Origin: DATFES01 sp035457725
Lineage (GTDB): Bacteria > Pseudomonadota > Alphaproteobacteria > CACIAM-22H2
DNA length: 64,000 bases
NCBI GenBank assembly: GCA_035457725.1
Contig: DATIBC010000044.1
Span: 1 to 64,000 of the forward strand
Direction of reading: 5' to 3'
Each line of letters begins with the position of its first letter. Within the stretch, counting starts at the first letter, position 1. The notes beneath the pieces were generated by a model, which was given only the letters and a program-made list of their open reading frames with translations, had not been told where the DNA came from and made no database searches. This document shows, piece by piece, positions 25,617 to 34,998 of this stretch. A program made the translations under genes and the position numbers.

Positions 25617-25643
25617 AAAGGCGCCCTCGTATGGGGCGCCTTT
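25617..25643 (-). terminator. Intrinsic-type terminator after rpsI
   Basis: A perfect 10-bp stem AAAGGCGCCC (25617-25626) / GGGCGCCTTT (25634-25643) surrounds a 7-base loop. On the minus strand the hairpin is followed by TTTCCATTTGG, a short T-rich tail. It lies 47 bases past the rpsI stop and 183 bases before argC, which suits termination of the rplM-rpsI transcript. Confidence 0.8.
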
Positions 25644-25689
25644 CGTGTTCCCTGCCCCGTGGGTGGGGCCGATCGCCGCTGGCGGGCGA

Positions 25690-26205
25690 TCAGCGTTTCG
25701 AGAATTGGAAGCTGCGTCGCGCCTTGGCGCGGCCGTATTTCTTGCGCTCGACGACGCGGCTGTCGCGGGTGAGGAAGCCGTGCTGCTTGAGAAGCGGCCG
25801 CAACTCCGGCTCATAGAAAGTCAGCGCCCGGCTGATACCGTGCCGCACAGCGCCCGCCTGTCCGGAAAGTCCGCCGCCGGTCACCGTGCACCAAACGTCG
25901 AACTGTCCGGCACGATTGGCGACGCCGAACGGCTGGGCAATGATCATACGCAGGACCGGCCGCGCGAAATAGATCTGGCTGTCCCGGCCGTTCACCGTGA
26001 TTTTGCCGCTCCCCGCCTTGATCCAGACGCGCGCCACCGCGTTTTTCCGTTTGCCCGTTGCGTACGACCGGCCGAGCGCGTCTTTCTGCGGCTCGGGCAT
26101 GTCGCGGATCTGCGCTTCGGCGTGCGCCTGCGCGGCAGACGCCATCGCGAGATCGGCCAGCGTACGCGTCTTGGTCACCGGTGCTACGGTCGTCTTTTCA
26201 GACAT
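25690..26205 (-). CDS. rpsI: Ribosomal protein S9
   Basis: A 171-residue S9 from ATG 26203-26205. The conserved body starts near residue 46 (SYATGKRKNAVARVWIKAG) and ends with the ribosomal C-terminal tail ERKKYGRAKARRSFQFSKR, whose basic tip contacts P-site tRNA. The N-terminal roughly 40 residues (TTVAPVTKTRTLADLAMASAA) are an extension beyond the 130-residue E. coli protein, as seen in several alphaproteobacterial S9s. It follows rplM on the same strand after 4 bases. Confidence 0.97.
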   Translation of the reverse strand: MSEKTTVAPVTKTRTLADLAMASAAQAHAEAQIRDMPEPQKDALGRSYATGKRKNAVARVWIKAGSGKITVNGRDSQIYFARPVLRMIIAQPFGVANRAGQFDVWCTVTGGGLSGQAGAVRHGISRALTFYEPELRPLLKQHGFLTRDSRVVERKKYGRAKARRSFQFSKR

Positions 26206-26209
26206 GGCG

Positions 26210-26683
26210 TCACGCGCTCCGCTTATTCTTGGGGTTGAGCTTGGCGAGGTCGATCGCCTCGGGGTTCTGCGCGACATGCGGGTGGTCGGGACCCGGATAG
26301 ACTTTTAGGTTCCGCATCTGGCGGCGTGCCAGCGGGCTTTCCTTCTTCAGCATTCGCTCGACCGCCTTGACGATAAGCCGCTCGGGATGCTTACCGGAAA
26401 GGGTCTCCTTCGGCGTGCGCTGCTTGATTCCGCCGGGATGGCCGGTATGCCAAAAGAAAATCTTGTCGTTCATCTTGTTGCCGGTGAGCCGCACCTTCTC
26501 GGCATTGACGACGATGATGTTGTCACCGCAATCGACATGCGGTGTGAAGGTCGCCTTGTGCTTGCCTTTGAGCCGCGTAGCGACAACCACCGCCAGGCGA
26601 CCGAGCACCACGCCGTCGGCGTCGATCAGGTACCACTTCTTGGCCTTGTGCGCGGCCTCGGGCGTCAGGTTGAAGGTTTTCAT
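26210..26683 (-). CDS. rplM: Ribosomal protein L13
   Basis: A 157-residue L13 starting at ATG 26681-26683 (MKTFNLTPEAAHKAKKWYLIDADG). Hallmarks are GRLAVVVATRLKGKHKATFTPHVDCGD, KIFFWHTGHPGGIKQRT and the MLKKESPLARRQMRNLKVYPG C-terminal region. It is an early assembly protein of the 50S subunit. rplM and rpsI form the usual two-gene operon. Upstream, about 26684-26827 holds no gene; its rightmost part is AT-rich and may carry the promoter. Confidence 0.98.
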   Translation of the reverse strand: MKTFNLTPEAAHKAKKWYLIDADGVVLGRLAVVVATRLKGKHKATFTPHVDCGDNIIVVNAEKVRLTGNKMNDKIFFWHTGHPGGIKQRTPKETLSGKHPERLIVKAVERMLKKESPLARRQMRNLKVYPGPDHPHVAQNPEAIDLAKLNPKNKRSA

Positions 26684-26827
26684 GGGCCATCCCCGGGGAA
26701 ACACCAGCGGAGCCCGCACGGCCCCTCGTTCAAGGGCGCGGAGTATCGGTACGGTTGGCGAGACTGTCAATTCGAATTATCGTCGAAAAATTAGGCACTT
26801 GTGCGTGCGGTCAAATATTACCGCAAT

Positions 26828-27304
26828 CTAAGTACTTTTCTTGATGCGGCTCTTCGTCCGCCGGACATTTTGTTTCGGCGATTGGTTCGCCGGTGGAATC
26901 GAGTAGGTCCCCGTCGCGTGCGCGACCGGGTCGTCCTCGCCCTCCGAGTAGAGGGTAACCTCCATGAAAGCCAGCCGCTTGCCGAGCTTGATCATTCGAC
27001 CATCGCCGATGACGTCAGCGGCGCGTGGTCGACGTAAAAAACTGGTGCTCAGCGTGATCGTCATCGCCATTTCGACTCTGCCGATCAGGCTCAGCAGCAC
27101 CGCATACATCGTATAGTCGGCCAATCCCATCAACGCGGGCCCGGCAATGGTGCCGCCAGGGCGCGTGAGCGCGGATTTGAACGGCATTCGCGTGCGCGCC
27201 CGACCGGCGGTGAGCGATTCGACCCGCATGCCGAACAAATCGGCGATCGGCAATGTGGAAGCGCTCAAGCGTTGAAACGCGTCGATCGCGATCTTTGACT
27301 TCAT
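26828..27304 (-). CDS. PaaI-type hot-dog thioesterase
   Basis: A 158-residue protein from ATG 27302-27304 with AAGGTCGCC upstream. The hot-dog fold signature is visible: a start helix (IADLFGMRVESL), LTRPGGTIAGPALMGLADYTMYAVLL with the thioesterase-type G-x-I-x-G turn, and a strand-rich end (MAMTITLSTSFLRRPRA, MEVTLYSEGEDDPVAHATGTYSIPP). The usual PaaI catalytic Asp or Asn is best matched by the Asp in GLADYTM. The tail is basic (RRTKSRIKKS). It is divergent from the crotonase gene, which may share its acyl-CoA context. Confidence 0.8.
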   Translation of the reverse strand: MKSKIAIDAFQRLSASTLPIADLFGMRVESLTAGRARTRMPFKSALTRPGGTIAGPALMGLADYTMYAVLLSLIGRVEMAMTITLSTSFLRRPRAADVIGDGRMIKLGKRLAFMEVTLYSEGEDDPVAHATGTYSIPPANQSPKQNVRRTKSRIKKST

Positions 27305-27399
27305 GGCATGGCGACCTTGCGGCTTCGGCACCGTCACAAAAATTGACGTTCACGTAAATGTCAACCTAGTCTCCGGTCGTGGGTCGCGAGGAGGAAGCA

Positions 27400-28203
27400 A
27401 TGGACACAGTTTTGGTCGAAAAGTCCGGACCGGTGACGACGGTGATCTTGAACCGGCCCGAAGTGCGCAACGCGGTTGATCCAGCGACGGGGCAGAAGCT
27501 CGTCGACGCTTTTCTCGCTTTCGAGGCCGACGACGATGCGCGCGTCGCGGTGTTCTATGGCGACCATGGCGTATTCTGCGCCGGCGGCGACCTCAAGGCT
27601 TTGTCGGCGAGCAACGCCAAGGCTTGGGCGGAGCACTTGGCGTTCCGCGAGAACGGCAACGGCGAGCTGCCGCCTGGCCCGCTCGGCCCGTCGAGACTGC
27701 TGCTCAACAAACCGGTGATCGCCGCCGTGGCCGGCCCCGCCGTCGCCGGTGGCATGGAGCTGGCCCTGTGGTGCGACATGCGGGTCATGGAAGAGGACGC
27801 ATATTTCGGCGTGTATTGTCGTCGCTGGGGAGTGCCGCTGATCGACGGCGGGACGGTTCGCCTGCCGCGTATCGTTGGACTCGGCCGCGCGCTCGATATC
27901 ATCCTTACTGGCCGCAAGGTTACGGCTCAAGAGGCGCTCGCGATCGGCATGTGCGAGCGCGTTGCGCCGAAAGGCCGGGCGCGCAAAGTCGCCGAGGAAA
28001 TCGCCCGCGAGCTTTGTCGATTTCCGCAGGCTTGCTTGCGCGCCGACCGGCTTTCCGCATACCGCCAGGACGGTCTCACGATACGCGAGGCCATGCGCCA
28101 GGAGTACTGGGGAGGCCACGATTGCTTGATCGACGAAGGCGTCGATGGAGCGACGCGCTTCGCCGCGGGCAAGGGCCGGCATGGCGATTACACGGATATT
28201 TGA
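27400..28203 (+). CDS. Crotonase/enoyl-CoA hydratase family protein
   Basis: A 267-residue crotonase from ATG 27400 (GAGGAGGAAG ribosome-binding site). The oxyanion-hole loop CAGGDLKAL and the VAGPAVAGGMELALWCDMRV segment are present. The first catalytic glutamate position is kept (GGMELAL), but the second, normally in a PE motif, is replaced within VYCRRWGVPLIDGGT, so a normal hydratase mechanism is doubtful. It may act as an isomerase, thioesterase or other crotonase. It precedes a second crotonase by 81 bases and a CoA-binding protein gene. Confidence 0.85.
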   Translation: MDTVLVEKSGPVTTVILNRPEVRNAVDPATGQKLVDAFLAFEADDDARVAVFYGDHGVFCAGGDLKALSASNAKAWAEHLAFRENGNGELPPGPLGPSRLLLNKPVIAAVAGPAVAGGMELALWCDMRVMEEDAYFGVYCRRWGVPLIDGGTVRLPRIVGLGRALDIILTGRKVTAQEALAIGMCERVAPKGRARKVAEEIARELCRFPQACLRADRLSAYRQDGLTIREAMRQEYWGGHDCLIDEGVDGATRFAAGKGRHGDYTDI

Positions 28204-28284
28204 CCCGGCGGACTTGAAATTGCGATCCATGGCGGCGCAAATAGCCCTGAGACTTGTCGCTGATTCGGACGTTCGAGGCGCACC

Positions 28285-29097
<813 letters not shown>

Positions 29098-29102
29098 TCG
29101 CG

Positions 29103-29651
29103 ATGGCGACTAAAGCCGTTTCCCGTTCGTCGAACCGTTCCCCGCCGCCGTCGTCAGGACGGCGCGTCGACCACGACGCCTATAGCGACGACTACTTGCG
29201 CGGCATTCTGCGCCGGATAAACGTCATCGCCATGGTCGGCGCCAGCCCGCATTGGAATCGGCCAAGCTACTTCGCCATGAAGTACCTGCAACACAAAGGC
29301 TACAGAGTAATCCCCGTCAATCCCGCGGCGGCCGGACAGACGATCCTCGGCGAGAAAGCTTACGTCAGTCTCAAAGACATTCCCGAACGGGTCGACATGG
29401 TCGACGTGTTCCGCAACTCGGCCGCCGCCGGACCGATCGCCGATGAAGCGGTGGCGATTGGCGCCAAGGTGTTGTGGATGCAGCTTGGCGTGCGGAACGA
29501 CGCGGCGGCGAAGCGCGCCGAGGCGGCCGGCCTTCAGGTGGTCATGAACCGCTGTCCGAAAATCGAGTTCGGCCGTCTGTGCGGCGAGCTGTCATGGAGC
29601 GGCATCAACTCCGGGATTATCTCCGCCAGGCGCCAGAAGCCGGTGCGATGA
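29103..29651 (+). CDS. CoA-binding protein (YccU-like)
   Basis: A 182-residue protein from ATG 29103 (an in-frame frame to 29082 overlaps the crotonase end). It has the CoA-binding Rossmann domain: INVIAMVGASPHWNRPSYFAMKYL, GYRVIPVNPAAAGQTILGEK and a C-terminal LQVVMNRCPKIEFGRL with the typical Cys-Pro-Lys-Ile-Glu motif. YccU-like proteins bind CoA or related nucleotides; function is unknown. The first 30 residues are Ser/Pro-rich and probably disordered. It is the third gene of a small acyl-CoA cluster and is followed by metY. Confidence 0.85.
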   Translation: MATKAVSRSSNRSPPPSSGRRVDHDAYSDDYLRGILRRINVIAMVGASPHWNRPSYFAMKYLQHKGYRVIPVNPAAAGQTILGEKAYVSLKDIPERVDMVDVFRNSAAAGPIADEAVAIGAKVLWMQLGVRNDAAAKRAEAAGLQVVMNRCPKIEFGRLCGELSWSGINSGIISARRQKPVR

Positions 29652-29755
29652 TCCACGCCAGCAGCGCGCGGCAATTACCGACCCGGGCGGGCTGAGATTG
29701 TGATAAGGACGATCCGCGTCACCCTCGCTCAAAGAGCGCAGCTTCGAGGTCCGCC

Positions 29756-31099
29756 ATGCCTGACGACCGTGCCAAGCCCCGCACCTACGGCTTCGAGACC
29801 AAGGCGGTCCATGCCGGCGCCCGCCCCGATCCGACGACCGGGGCGCGCAACGTACCGATCTATCAGACGACAGCGTACGTCTTCGACGACGTCGACCATG
29901 CCGCGTCGCTCTTCAATCTGCAGACCTTCGGCTACATCTATACGCGAATCACCAATCCGACCGTCTCGGCGCTGGAGGAGCGCGTAGCGAGCCTTGAGAA
30001 CGGCCGTGGCGCCGTCGCCGCGTCGACTGGCCACGCCGCCCAGCTCCTCGCCTTCCACACGTTGATGGAGCCTGGCGACGAGTTTCTCGCCAGCCGGTAC
30101 CTGTACGGCGGCTCGGTTACGCAGTTCACCCACACGTTCCGTAAGTTCGGCTGGAGGTGCCATTTCGTCGATCCGCGCGAGCCGGAGAATTTCCGCAAGG
30201 CGCTCACGCCGAAGTGCAAAGCGATCTTCGTCGAGAACCTGGCCAATCCCGGCGGCGTGGTCGTCGATCTCGAGCCGATCGCGGCGATCGCCAAGGCGGC
30301 CAAGATCCCGTTGATCGTCGACAATACGCTGGCGACGCCATTCTTGTGCCGGCCCATCGAGTGGGGCGCCGATATCGTCATCCACTCGATGACCAAGTTC
30401 CTGTGCGGACATGGCACGTCGATGGGCGGCATGATCGTCGAGTCGGGTAAATTCGACTGGAAAGGCAGCGGCAAGTTCCCGTCGATGACCGGGCCCGATC
30501 CGGCGTATCACGGCCTCACCTTCGACGAAACGTTCGGCGATTTCGGCTATACGATGAAGACGCGCGCCGTCGGATTGCGCGACCTCGGTCCCGCGCTCTC
30601 GCCGTTCAATGCCTTCATGATATTGACGGGCATCGAAAGCCTGCACGTACGCATGGAGCGCCATGTCGACAATGCGCAAAAGGTCGCCGAGTTTCTCGAG
30701 CGGCACAATGCGGTGTCGTGGGTCTCCTACGCCGGGCTCAAGTCGAGCCCCTACTACAAACTTGCCCGTAAATATCTACCGCGGGGCGCCGGGTCGGTGT
30801 TCACTTTCGGCGTGAAGGGCGGCTACGCGGCGGGCGTCAAGACCGTGGAGAACGTCGGCCTGTTCTCGCACCTCGCCAATCTCGGCGATGCGCGCTCGCT
30901 GATCATCCATCCCGCTTCGACCACGCACCGCCAGCTCACCGAAGACCAACAGATCAAGGCCGGCGCTGGCCCTGATGTCGTCCGGCTGTCGATCGGCCTC
31001 GAAACCGCCGACGATCTGATCGCCGATCTCGATCAGGCGCTGAGTCTCACGGTCTCGAAGGCGGCGACCAAGAAGAAGCTGCGTCAGGCGGCCGAATAG
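29756..31099 (+). CDS. metY: O-acetylhomoserine aminocarboxypropyltransferase/sulfhydrylase MetY
   Basis: A 447-residue fold type I PLP enzyme. The PLP lysine is in VIHSMTKFLCGHGT near residue 223; YTRITNPT, SLENGRGAVAASTGHAAQ, VENLANPGGVVVDLEPIA and IIHPASTTHRQLTEDQQ match O-acetylhomoserine sulfhydrylase. It makes homocysteine from O-acetylhomoserine and sulfide (or methionine with methanethiol). Together with hom at 18590 it supplies methionine. I looked for a SAM-II riboswitch in the 104-base leader and did not recognise one. Its 3' end overlaps the convergent VOC gene by 16 bases. Confidence 0.92.
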   Translation: MPDDRAKPRTYGFETKAVHAGARPDPTTGARNVPIYQTTAYVFDDVDHAASLFNLQTFGYIYTRITNPTVSALEERVASLENGRGAVAASTGHAAQLLAFHTLMEPGDEFLASRYLYGGSVTQFTHTFRKFGWRCHFVDPREPENFRKALTPKCKAIFVENLANPGGVVVDLEPIAAIAKAAKIPLIVDNTLATPFLCRPIEWGADIVIHSMTKFLCGHGTSMGGMIVESGKFDWKGSGKFPSMTGPDPAYHGLTFDETFGDFGYTMKTRAVGLRDLGPALSPFNAFMILTGIESLHVRMERHVDNAQKVAEFLERHNAVSWVSYAGLKSSPYYKLARKYLPRGAGSVFTFGVKGGYAAGVKTVENVGLFSHLANLGDARSLIIHPASTTHRQLTEDQQIKAGAGPDVVRLSIGLETADDLIADLDQALSLTVSKAATKKKLRQAAE

Positions 31100-31485
31100 G
31101 TCGACACCTCCACGAGATTTCCGTCGGGATCGCGAAAATACAGCGACTGAATTGCTCCAAGCGCTCCGGTGCGCGGCGCCGGTCCCTCCTCGATCGTCAC
31201 ACCCTGCGCTTCGAGATGCGCGGCCACCTCGTGCAGGGGCGTTGTCGTGACGAGGCAGAAGTCGCCGGAACCCGGCGATGGCCGCGCCGCCTTGGGTTCG
31301 TATTCGCGGCCCGCGGGGTGCAGGTTGATCTTGTTGGTTCCGAAATGCAGCGCCTTGCGTTTGAGCGGCCCGAACTCGTGCACCTTCATGCCGAGAACGC
31401 GGGAGTAGAACTCGCACGTCTTTTCGATGTCGCGCACCGTCAGCACGAAATGATCGACCCGCTCGATTTGCGGCGGTGACGTCAT
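31084..31485 (-). CDS. VOC-family protein (glyoxalase-like)
   Basis: A 133-residue protein from ATG 31483-31485; the longer upstream frame lies in the MFS gene region and is non-homologous. It has the four-strand VOC pattern: RVDHFVLTVRDIEKTCEFYSRVLGM, LHFGTNKINLHP, FCLVTTTPLHEV and QSLYFRDPDGNLVEVSTY. A metal-binding His near residue 12, the DPDG turn and a final Glu are consistent with metal coordination. The substrate is unknown. It follows the MFS gene (31503) after 17 bases on the same strand. Confidence 0.85.
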   Translation of the reverse strand: MTSPPQIERVDHFVLTVRDIEKTCEFYSRVLGMKVHEFGPLKRKALHFGTNKINLHPAGREYEPKAARPSPGSGDFCLVTTTPLHEVAAHLEAQGVTIEEGPAPRTGALGAIQSLYFRDPDGNLVEVSTYSAA

Positions 31486-31502
31486 CGGCCGTCTGACAGT
31501 CC

Positions 31503-32717
31503 CTACTCCGCGGGTTCCACGGCCACCGTCAGATCGCGCGACGATCCACGCCGCTCGGTCGGCAACAGCGCGCCGGCGATGGCGACGATCAAGGCCAGCG
31601 CGCCCAACAGCACGAACAGCCAGAAGAACCCGCCGGTTCCGTCGTAGAGCACGGCGACCAGAGGAATGGCAAGCGCGCTCACGCCGAGCGCCAGTACAAA
31701 CTTGGCGCCGTAGGCGGTGCCGCGCCATTTGGCTGGGGTGTAAAGTGCGAGCAGACCATTTTCGGCAGGTACCGAGGCAGTATTGATGAAAACCATTGCG
31801 GTCGCGACGAACAATAAAGGCCAGTTCTCCAGCACCGCCGCCAGAAGGAGGAACGGCGCCTGGATGGCGAAGCCGATGATGTAAACGCGCTTCATGCTGA
31901 AGCGGTCGGCGAAATGGCCGCCGACATACTGCGACATGCCGGCGCAAAGATAGACGATGGTCACCAACGTACCCGCACCGAGCGCGCCGCCGCCGGTGAT
32001 CGATTGTGCCTTGTCGGCGAACAGTTTCGGCATGATGAACGTCAGCGTCTGGCCGATCACGCCGACGCACAGCATGGTGAGCGACAGCACGAAGAAGGCG
32101 CGCACGGCGTGGCTGCGCGTCGGCGCCGGCGTCGGCCTTATGTCGACATGCGTGTCCTCTACGTATCCCATCCGCCATAACGCGAACAGCGCGATGCCGA
32201 CGGCGGCGCAGGTCGCGCCCGGGACAATGAACGCCGCGCGCCAAGAAATCAGATCAGTGAGCGCGCCGGCGATCAGGGGTCCCAACGCCAGGCCGAACGT
32301 TCCGAAGATGCCGTTGAAGCCGAGCGCCTTGCCGCGGTTGGTCGCGTTGCGCACTAGCCAGGCCATGCCGACTGGGTGATAGATCGAAGCGAAAAGGCCG
32401 ATCAACGCAAGACCCAGTGCCATCTCGAACTGGTCGTTGGCGAACCCGGTGAGAACCCCGGCAAAACCGGTGCCGATGAAGAATGCCACCATCATCCCGA
32501 TCATCGACCATCGATCGCCGAGCCATCCCGCGGGCAACGCGGCAAGCCCGAACAACATCTGGCCGGCGAGCATCAGCGCCAACAGCTCGCCATAGGACGC
32601 TCCCCATGCTTTCTCGAGGGCGATGACCACGGTTGGATAGAGGATCGTCAGGATGTGCGAATAGCTGTGGCCAACGTTCGAGAAGCCTTGCGCAACGACG
32701 GGGGACGGTCGCGTCAT
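31503..32717 (-). CDS. MFS transporter
   Basis: A 404-residue twelve-helix transporter from ATG 32715-32717. Early regions GHSYSHILTILYPTVVIALEKAW and LPAGWLGDRWSMIGMMVAFFIGTGFAG carry the MFS loop motif (GxLaDrxxM type). It is most like the fosmidomycin-resistance/sugar-efflux group, judged by GLFASIYHPVGMAWLVRNATNRGKALGFNGIFG. The substrate is unknown. It precedes the VOC gene on the same strand, so the VOC protein and transporter may be co-expressed. Confidence 0.85.
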   Translation of the reverse strand: MTRPSPVVAQGFSNVGHSYSHILTILYPTVVIALEKAWGASYGELLALMLAGQMLFGLAALPAGWLGDRWSMIGMMVAFFIGTGFAGVLTGFANDQFEMALGLALIGLFASIYHPVGMAWLVRNATNRGKALGFNGIFGTFGLALGPLIAGALTDLISWRAAFIVPGATCAAVGIALFALWRMGYVEDTHVDIRPTPAPTRSHAVRAFFVLSLTMLCVGVIGQTLTFIMPKLFADKAQSITGGGALGAGTLVTIVYLCAGMSQYVGGHFADRFSMKRVYIIGFAIQAPFLLLAAVLENWPLLFVATAMVFINTASVPAENGLLALYTPAKWRGTAYGAKFVLALGVSALAIPLVAVLYDGTGGFFWLFVLLGALALIVAIAGALLPTERRGSSRDLTVAVEPAE

Positions 32718-32850
32718 GTTGGTTTCCTTATCGGCCGCCTCGTCGCGCCGCCGACCAAGCAATCGTAAATCGTGCCATCAACGTGCGCCGGCGACAATGG
32801 CCGGTCGCGGCGTGGCCACCATGCGCCGGCCGCAACGCTGGCGTCCAAAC

Positions 32851-33177
32851 TTATCGCTTGGCCCCCGTCTCAGCGTCGATCCAGTCGAGAAATCCGCGAT
32901 TACCGCCGACGATCGGCAGCGCCACGACGCATGGCACGGTGTAACTATGCAGCTCGCGTACGCGCGCGACCGCCCGCTCGACCAACGCCGTTCGCGTCTT
33001 CGCCATCACGATAATCTCGCGGTCCTCGGTCAGCTTTCCTTCCCACCAATAGATCGACTCCATGTTTGCGACGATGTTCGCGCATGCCGCGATCCGTTCC
33101 TCGACCAACGCGCGCGCGATCCGCCGCGCCTCGTCGATATTGCCGACGGTTATGTAGAGCAACCGATGCTCGCCCAT
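32851..33177 (-). CDS. cutA: Divalent-cation tolerance protein CutA
   Basis: A 108-residue CutA1 with LLYITVGNIDEARRIARALVEERIAACANIV (Cys motif), the SIYWWEGKLTEDREIIVMAKT strand and HSYTVPCVVALPIVGGNRGFLDWI. Trimeric CutA1 proteins bind metals and resemble PII. Divergent from the next small gene. The region 32718-32850 between it and the MFS gene has no gene visible. Confidence 0.93.
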   Translation of the reverse strand: MGEHRLLYITVGNIDEARRIARALVEERIAACANIVANMESIYWWEGKLTEDREIIVMAKTRTALVERAVARVRELHSYTVPCVVALPIVGGNRGFLDWIDAETGAKR

Positions 33178-33290
33178 GACGGATTAGCGTAAATGGCCCA
33201 AGTCACGCAGCCAAGAGCTTGTCTTGGCGGTTTTGGCGATCTGCCGTACACTCGCCGCCGATCGACGCTCCGGGGGCAATACGCCGCAGA

Positions 33291-33641
33291 ATGCCGAGCA
33301 AGCCGTCCGATCCCATACCGTTTCGGCCGAAGCACGCACGCACCGGCTTTGCCGATCCTCCGCCTCCGCCGCGAGAGCATCCAGCGACCCGTCCACGCGG
33401 GCTGCCGGAGACGCCGGGCGATCCGACCGAACCGCAACGCGAGTGGCTCCGTCGCGGACTTACCCAGGCCGGCGGCAAACTGCCGCTGTTCTGGCCCGAC
33501 GGCCGCAGGGTCGACACGCGGACGGTTCGCTCCTGCATCGAGCAAGGCTGGGCCGAACCGTGGTTTGCCAACCCGTTGAAACCGGATTGGCTCGTCTGTC
33601 GCTTGACCGATGCAGGGCGGGCGCTGTTTCGCGATGAATGA
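33291..33641 (+). CDS. Small hypothetical protein with wing-like C-terminal domain
   Basis: About 116 residues from ATG 33291; a longer frame to 33219 adds a non-conserved-looking leader. The N-terminus is proline-rich (FADPPPPPREHPATRP). The last 70 residues (EWLRRGLTQAGGKLPLFWPDGRRVDTRTVRSCIEQGWAEPWFANPL, then LVCRLTDAGRALFRDE) look like a small winged-helix fold similar to phage or repair-linked transcription proteins. No catalytic motif is visible. The stop is 3 bases before the MFS start, so the pair is probably co-transcribed. Confidence 0.5.
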   Translation: MPSKPSDPIPFRPKHARTGFADPPPPPREHPATRPRGLPETPGDPTEPQREWLRRGLTQAGGKLPLFWPDGRRVDTRTVRSCIEQGWAEPWFANPLKPDWLVCRLTDAGRALFRDE

Positions 33642-33644
33642 ACT

Positions 33645-34928
33645 GTGAGCGCCGGCGCGAAGCCGTCGACGAACGGATTCAGCGAAATCGTCATACGCTG
33701 CTTCTTGCCGTTCGCCGCCGGGTATTTCCTCAGCTACCTGTTCCGTTCCGTCAACGCCGTCATCGGCCCGTATCTGGTCGTCGAATTGCGGCTCGACGCC
33801 TCTGCATTGGGGCTGCTGACCGCGGCGTACTTCGCCGCCTTTGCGGCGTTTCAGATTCCGCTGGGAATCCTTCTCGACCGTTACGGGCCGCGGCGGGTGG
33901 AGTCCGTCTTGCTGATATCGGCGGCGATCGGCGCGGTCGTCTTCGCAGTGTCGGAAAGCGTGGCGGCATTGGCGATCGGCCGGGCGATGATCGGCCTCGG
34001 CGTTTCGGCGTGCCTGATGGCGTCGCTCAAGGCCAACACGCAATTTTGGCCGCGCGAGCGTCTCCCGCTCGCCAATGGCTGCCTCATGGCGTTCGGCGGA
34101 CTCGGCGCCACCGTCGCCACGCTGCCGGTGCATTTCATGCTCAACATCGTCGGCTGGCGCGCCATTTTCCTGATTCTCATGGTGCTCACCCTGCTCTCCG
34201 CCGCCTACATCCGGCTCGCTGTCCCTGAACGCACGCACAGCCAGCCCTCGCGCCTCATCGATCAGATCAAGACAGTTGGCACGATCTATCGCTCGCCGGT
34301 GTTCTGGCGGGTGGTTCCGGTGACGGTATTCGCGCAGTCGGCCTTTCTCGCCTATCAGGGTCTTTGGGCGGGCCCCTGGCTGCGGGACATCTACGGGTTT
34401 GAACCCGATGTCGCCGCTGGCGTCTTGTTTGACATGTCGGCGGCGATGATTCCCGGCTTCGTTCTGAGCGGGGCCGTCTACGATTGGCTGCGGCGGACCG
34501 GGCTCGCGCCGCTGACCGTTATCGCGGCGATGATGGGATTCTTCATCGCCACGCAGCTTTTCCTGGTCATCGACATACTGCCCCCATCGGTCTTTCCGGT
34601 GACGGTCGCCTGGGCGTTGTTCTGCATCGGCGGCACGTTCTCGGTCGTAACATTCGCCTACTTGAACCAAGTGTTTCCCCACGAACTCGCTGGCCGGGTC
34701 AACACGGCGTTGAACGTCCTGGTTTTCAGTTCGGCGTTCGCGGTCCAGGCGGGCGTCGGCAGGGTAATCGACTTGTTCGCGACCGATGCCGGCGGCTTTG
34801 CGCCGCTTGGTCACAAGGTCGGATTGCTTAGCGTGATACTATTGCAAGTCGTCGGCTACGCATGGATGCTTGCGCCCCGCGCGATCCGGGCGGCATCCGG
34901 CGCGAGCGATCGGCCAGCCGCGGATTAA
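33645..34928 (+). CDS. MFS transporter
   Basis: A 427-residue, twelve-helix transporter starting at GTG 33645. The MFS loop IPLGILLDRYGPRRVESVLLI and the second repeat PHELAGRVNTALNVLVFSSAF are visible. Its best feature-level fit is the proton-coupled nitrate/nitrite-like or sugar-like group; the substrate cannot be told. It follows the small winged-helix protein by 3 bases. The start is chosen because it opens the first helix (EIVIRCFLPFAAGYFLSYLF) after a short basic leader. Confidence 0.85.
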   Translation: MSAGAKPSTNGFSEIVIRCFLPFAAGYFLSYLFRSVNAVIGPYLVVELRLDASALGLLTAAYFAAFAAFQIPLGILLDRYGPRRVESVLLISAAIGAVVFAVSESVAALAIGRAMIGLGVSACLMASLKANTQFWPRERLPLANGCLMAFGGLGATVATLPVHFMLNIVGWRAIFLILMVLTLLSAAYIRLAVPERTHSQPSRLIDQIKTVGTIYRSPVFWRVVPVTVFAQSAFLAYQGLWAGPWLRDIYGFEPDVAAGVLFDMSAAMIPGFVLSGAVYDWLRRTGLAPLTVIAAMMGFFIATQLFLVIDILPPSVFPVTVAWALFCIGGTFSVVTFAYLNQVFPHELAGRVNTALNVLVFSSAFAVQAGVGRVIDLFATDAGGFAPLGHKVGLLSVILLQVVGYAWMLAPRAIRAASGASDRPAAD

Positions 34929-34998
34929 TCGGTCTGCCCGCGACGTTTGTTCTAGACTGTCGGCGTAGCGGAAAATTGCCTTCCTGGGCGGGAATGTC

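Noticed and set aside
29652..29755. SAM-II riboswitch before metY
   Set aside because: I looked for the conserved SAM-II sequence pattern in the leader and could not find it; the leader is short and G/C-rich.
33150..34814. 554-codon open frame on the minus strand opposite the MFS gene
   Set aside because: It lies antisense to a well-supported membrane transporter, and its translation is a charged low-complexity sequence.
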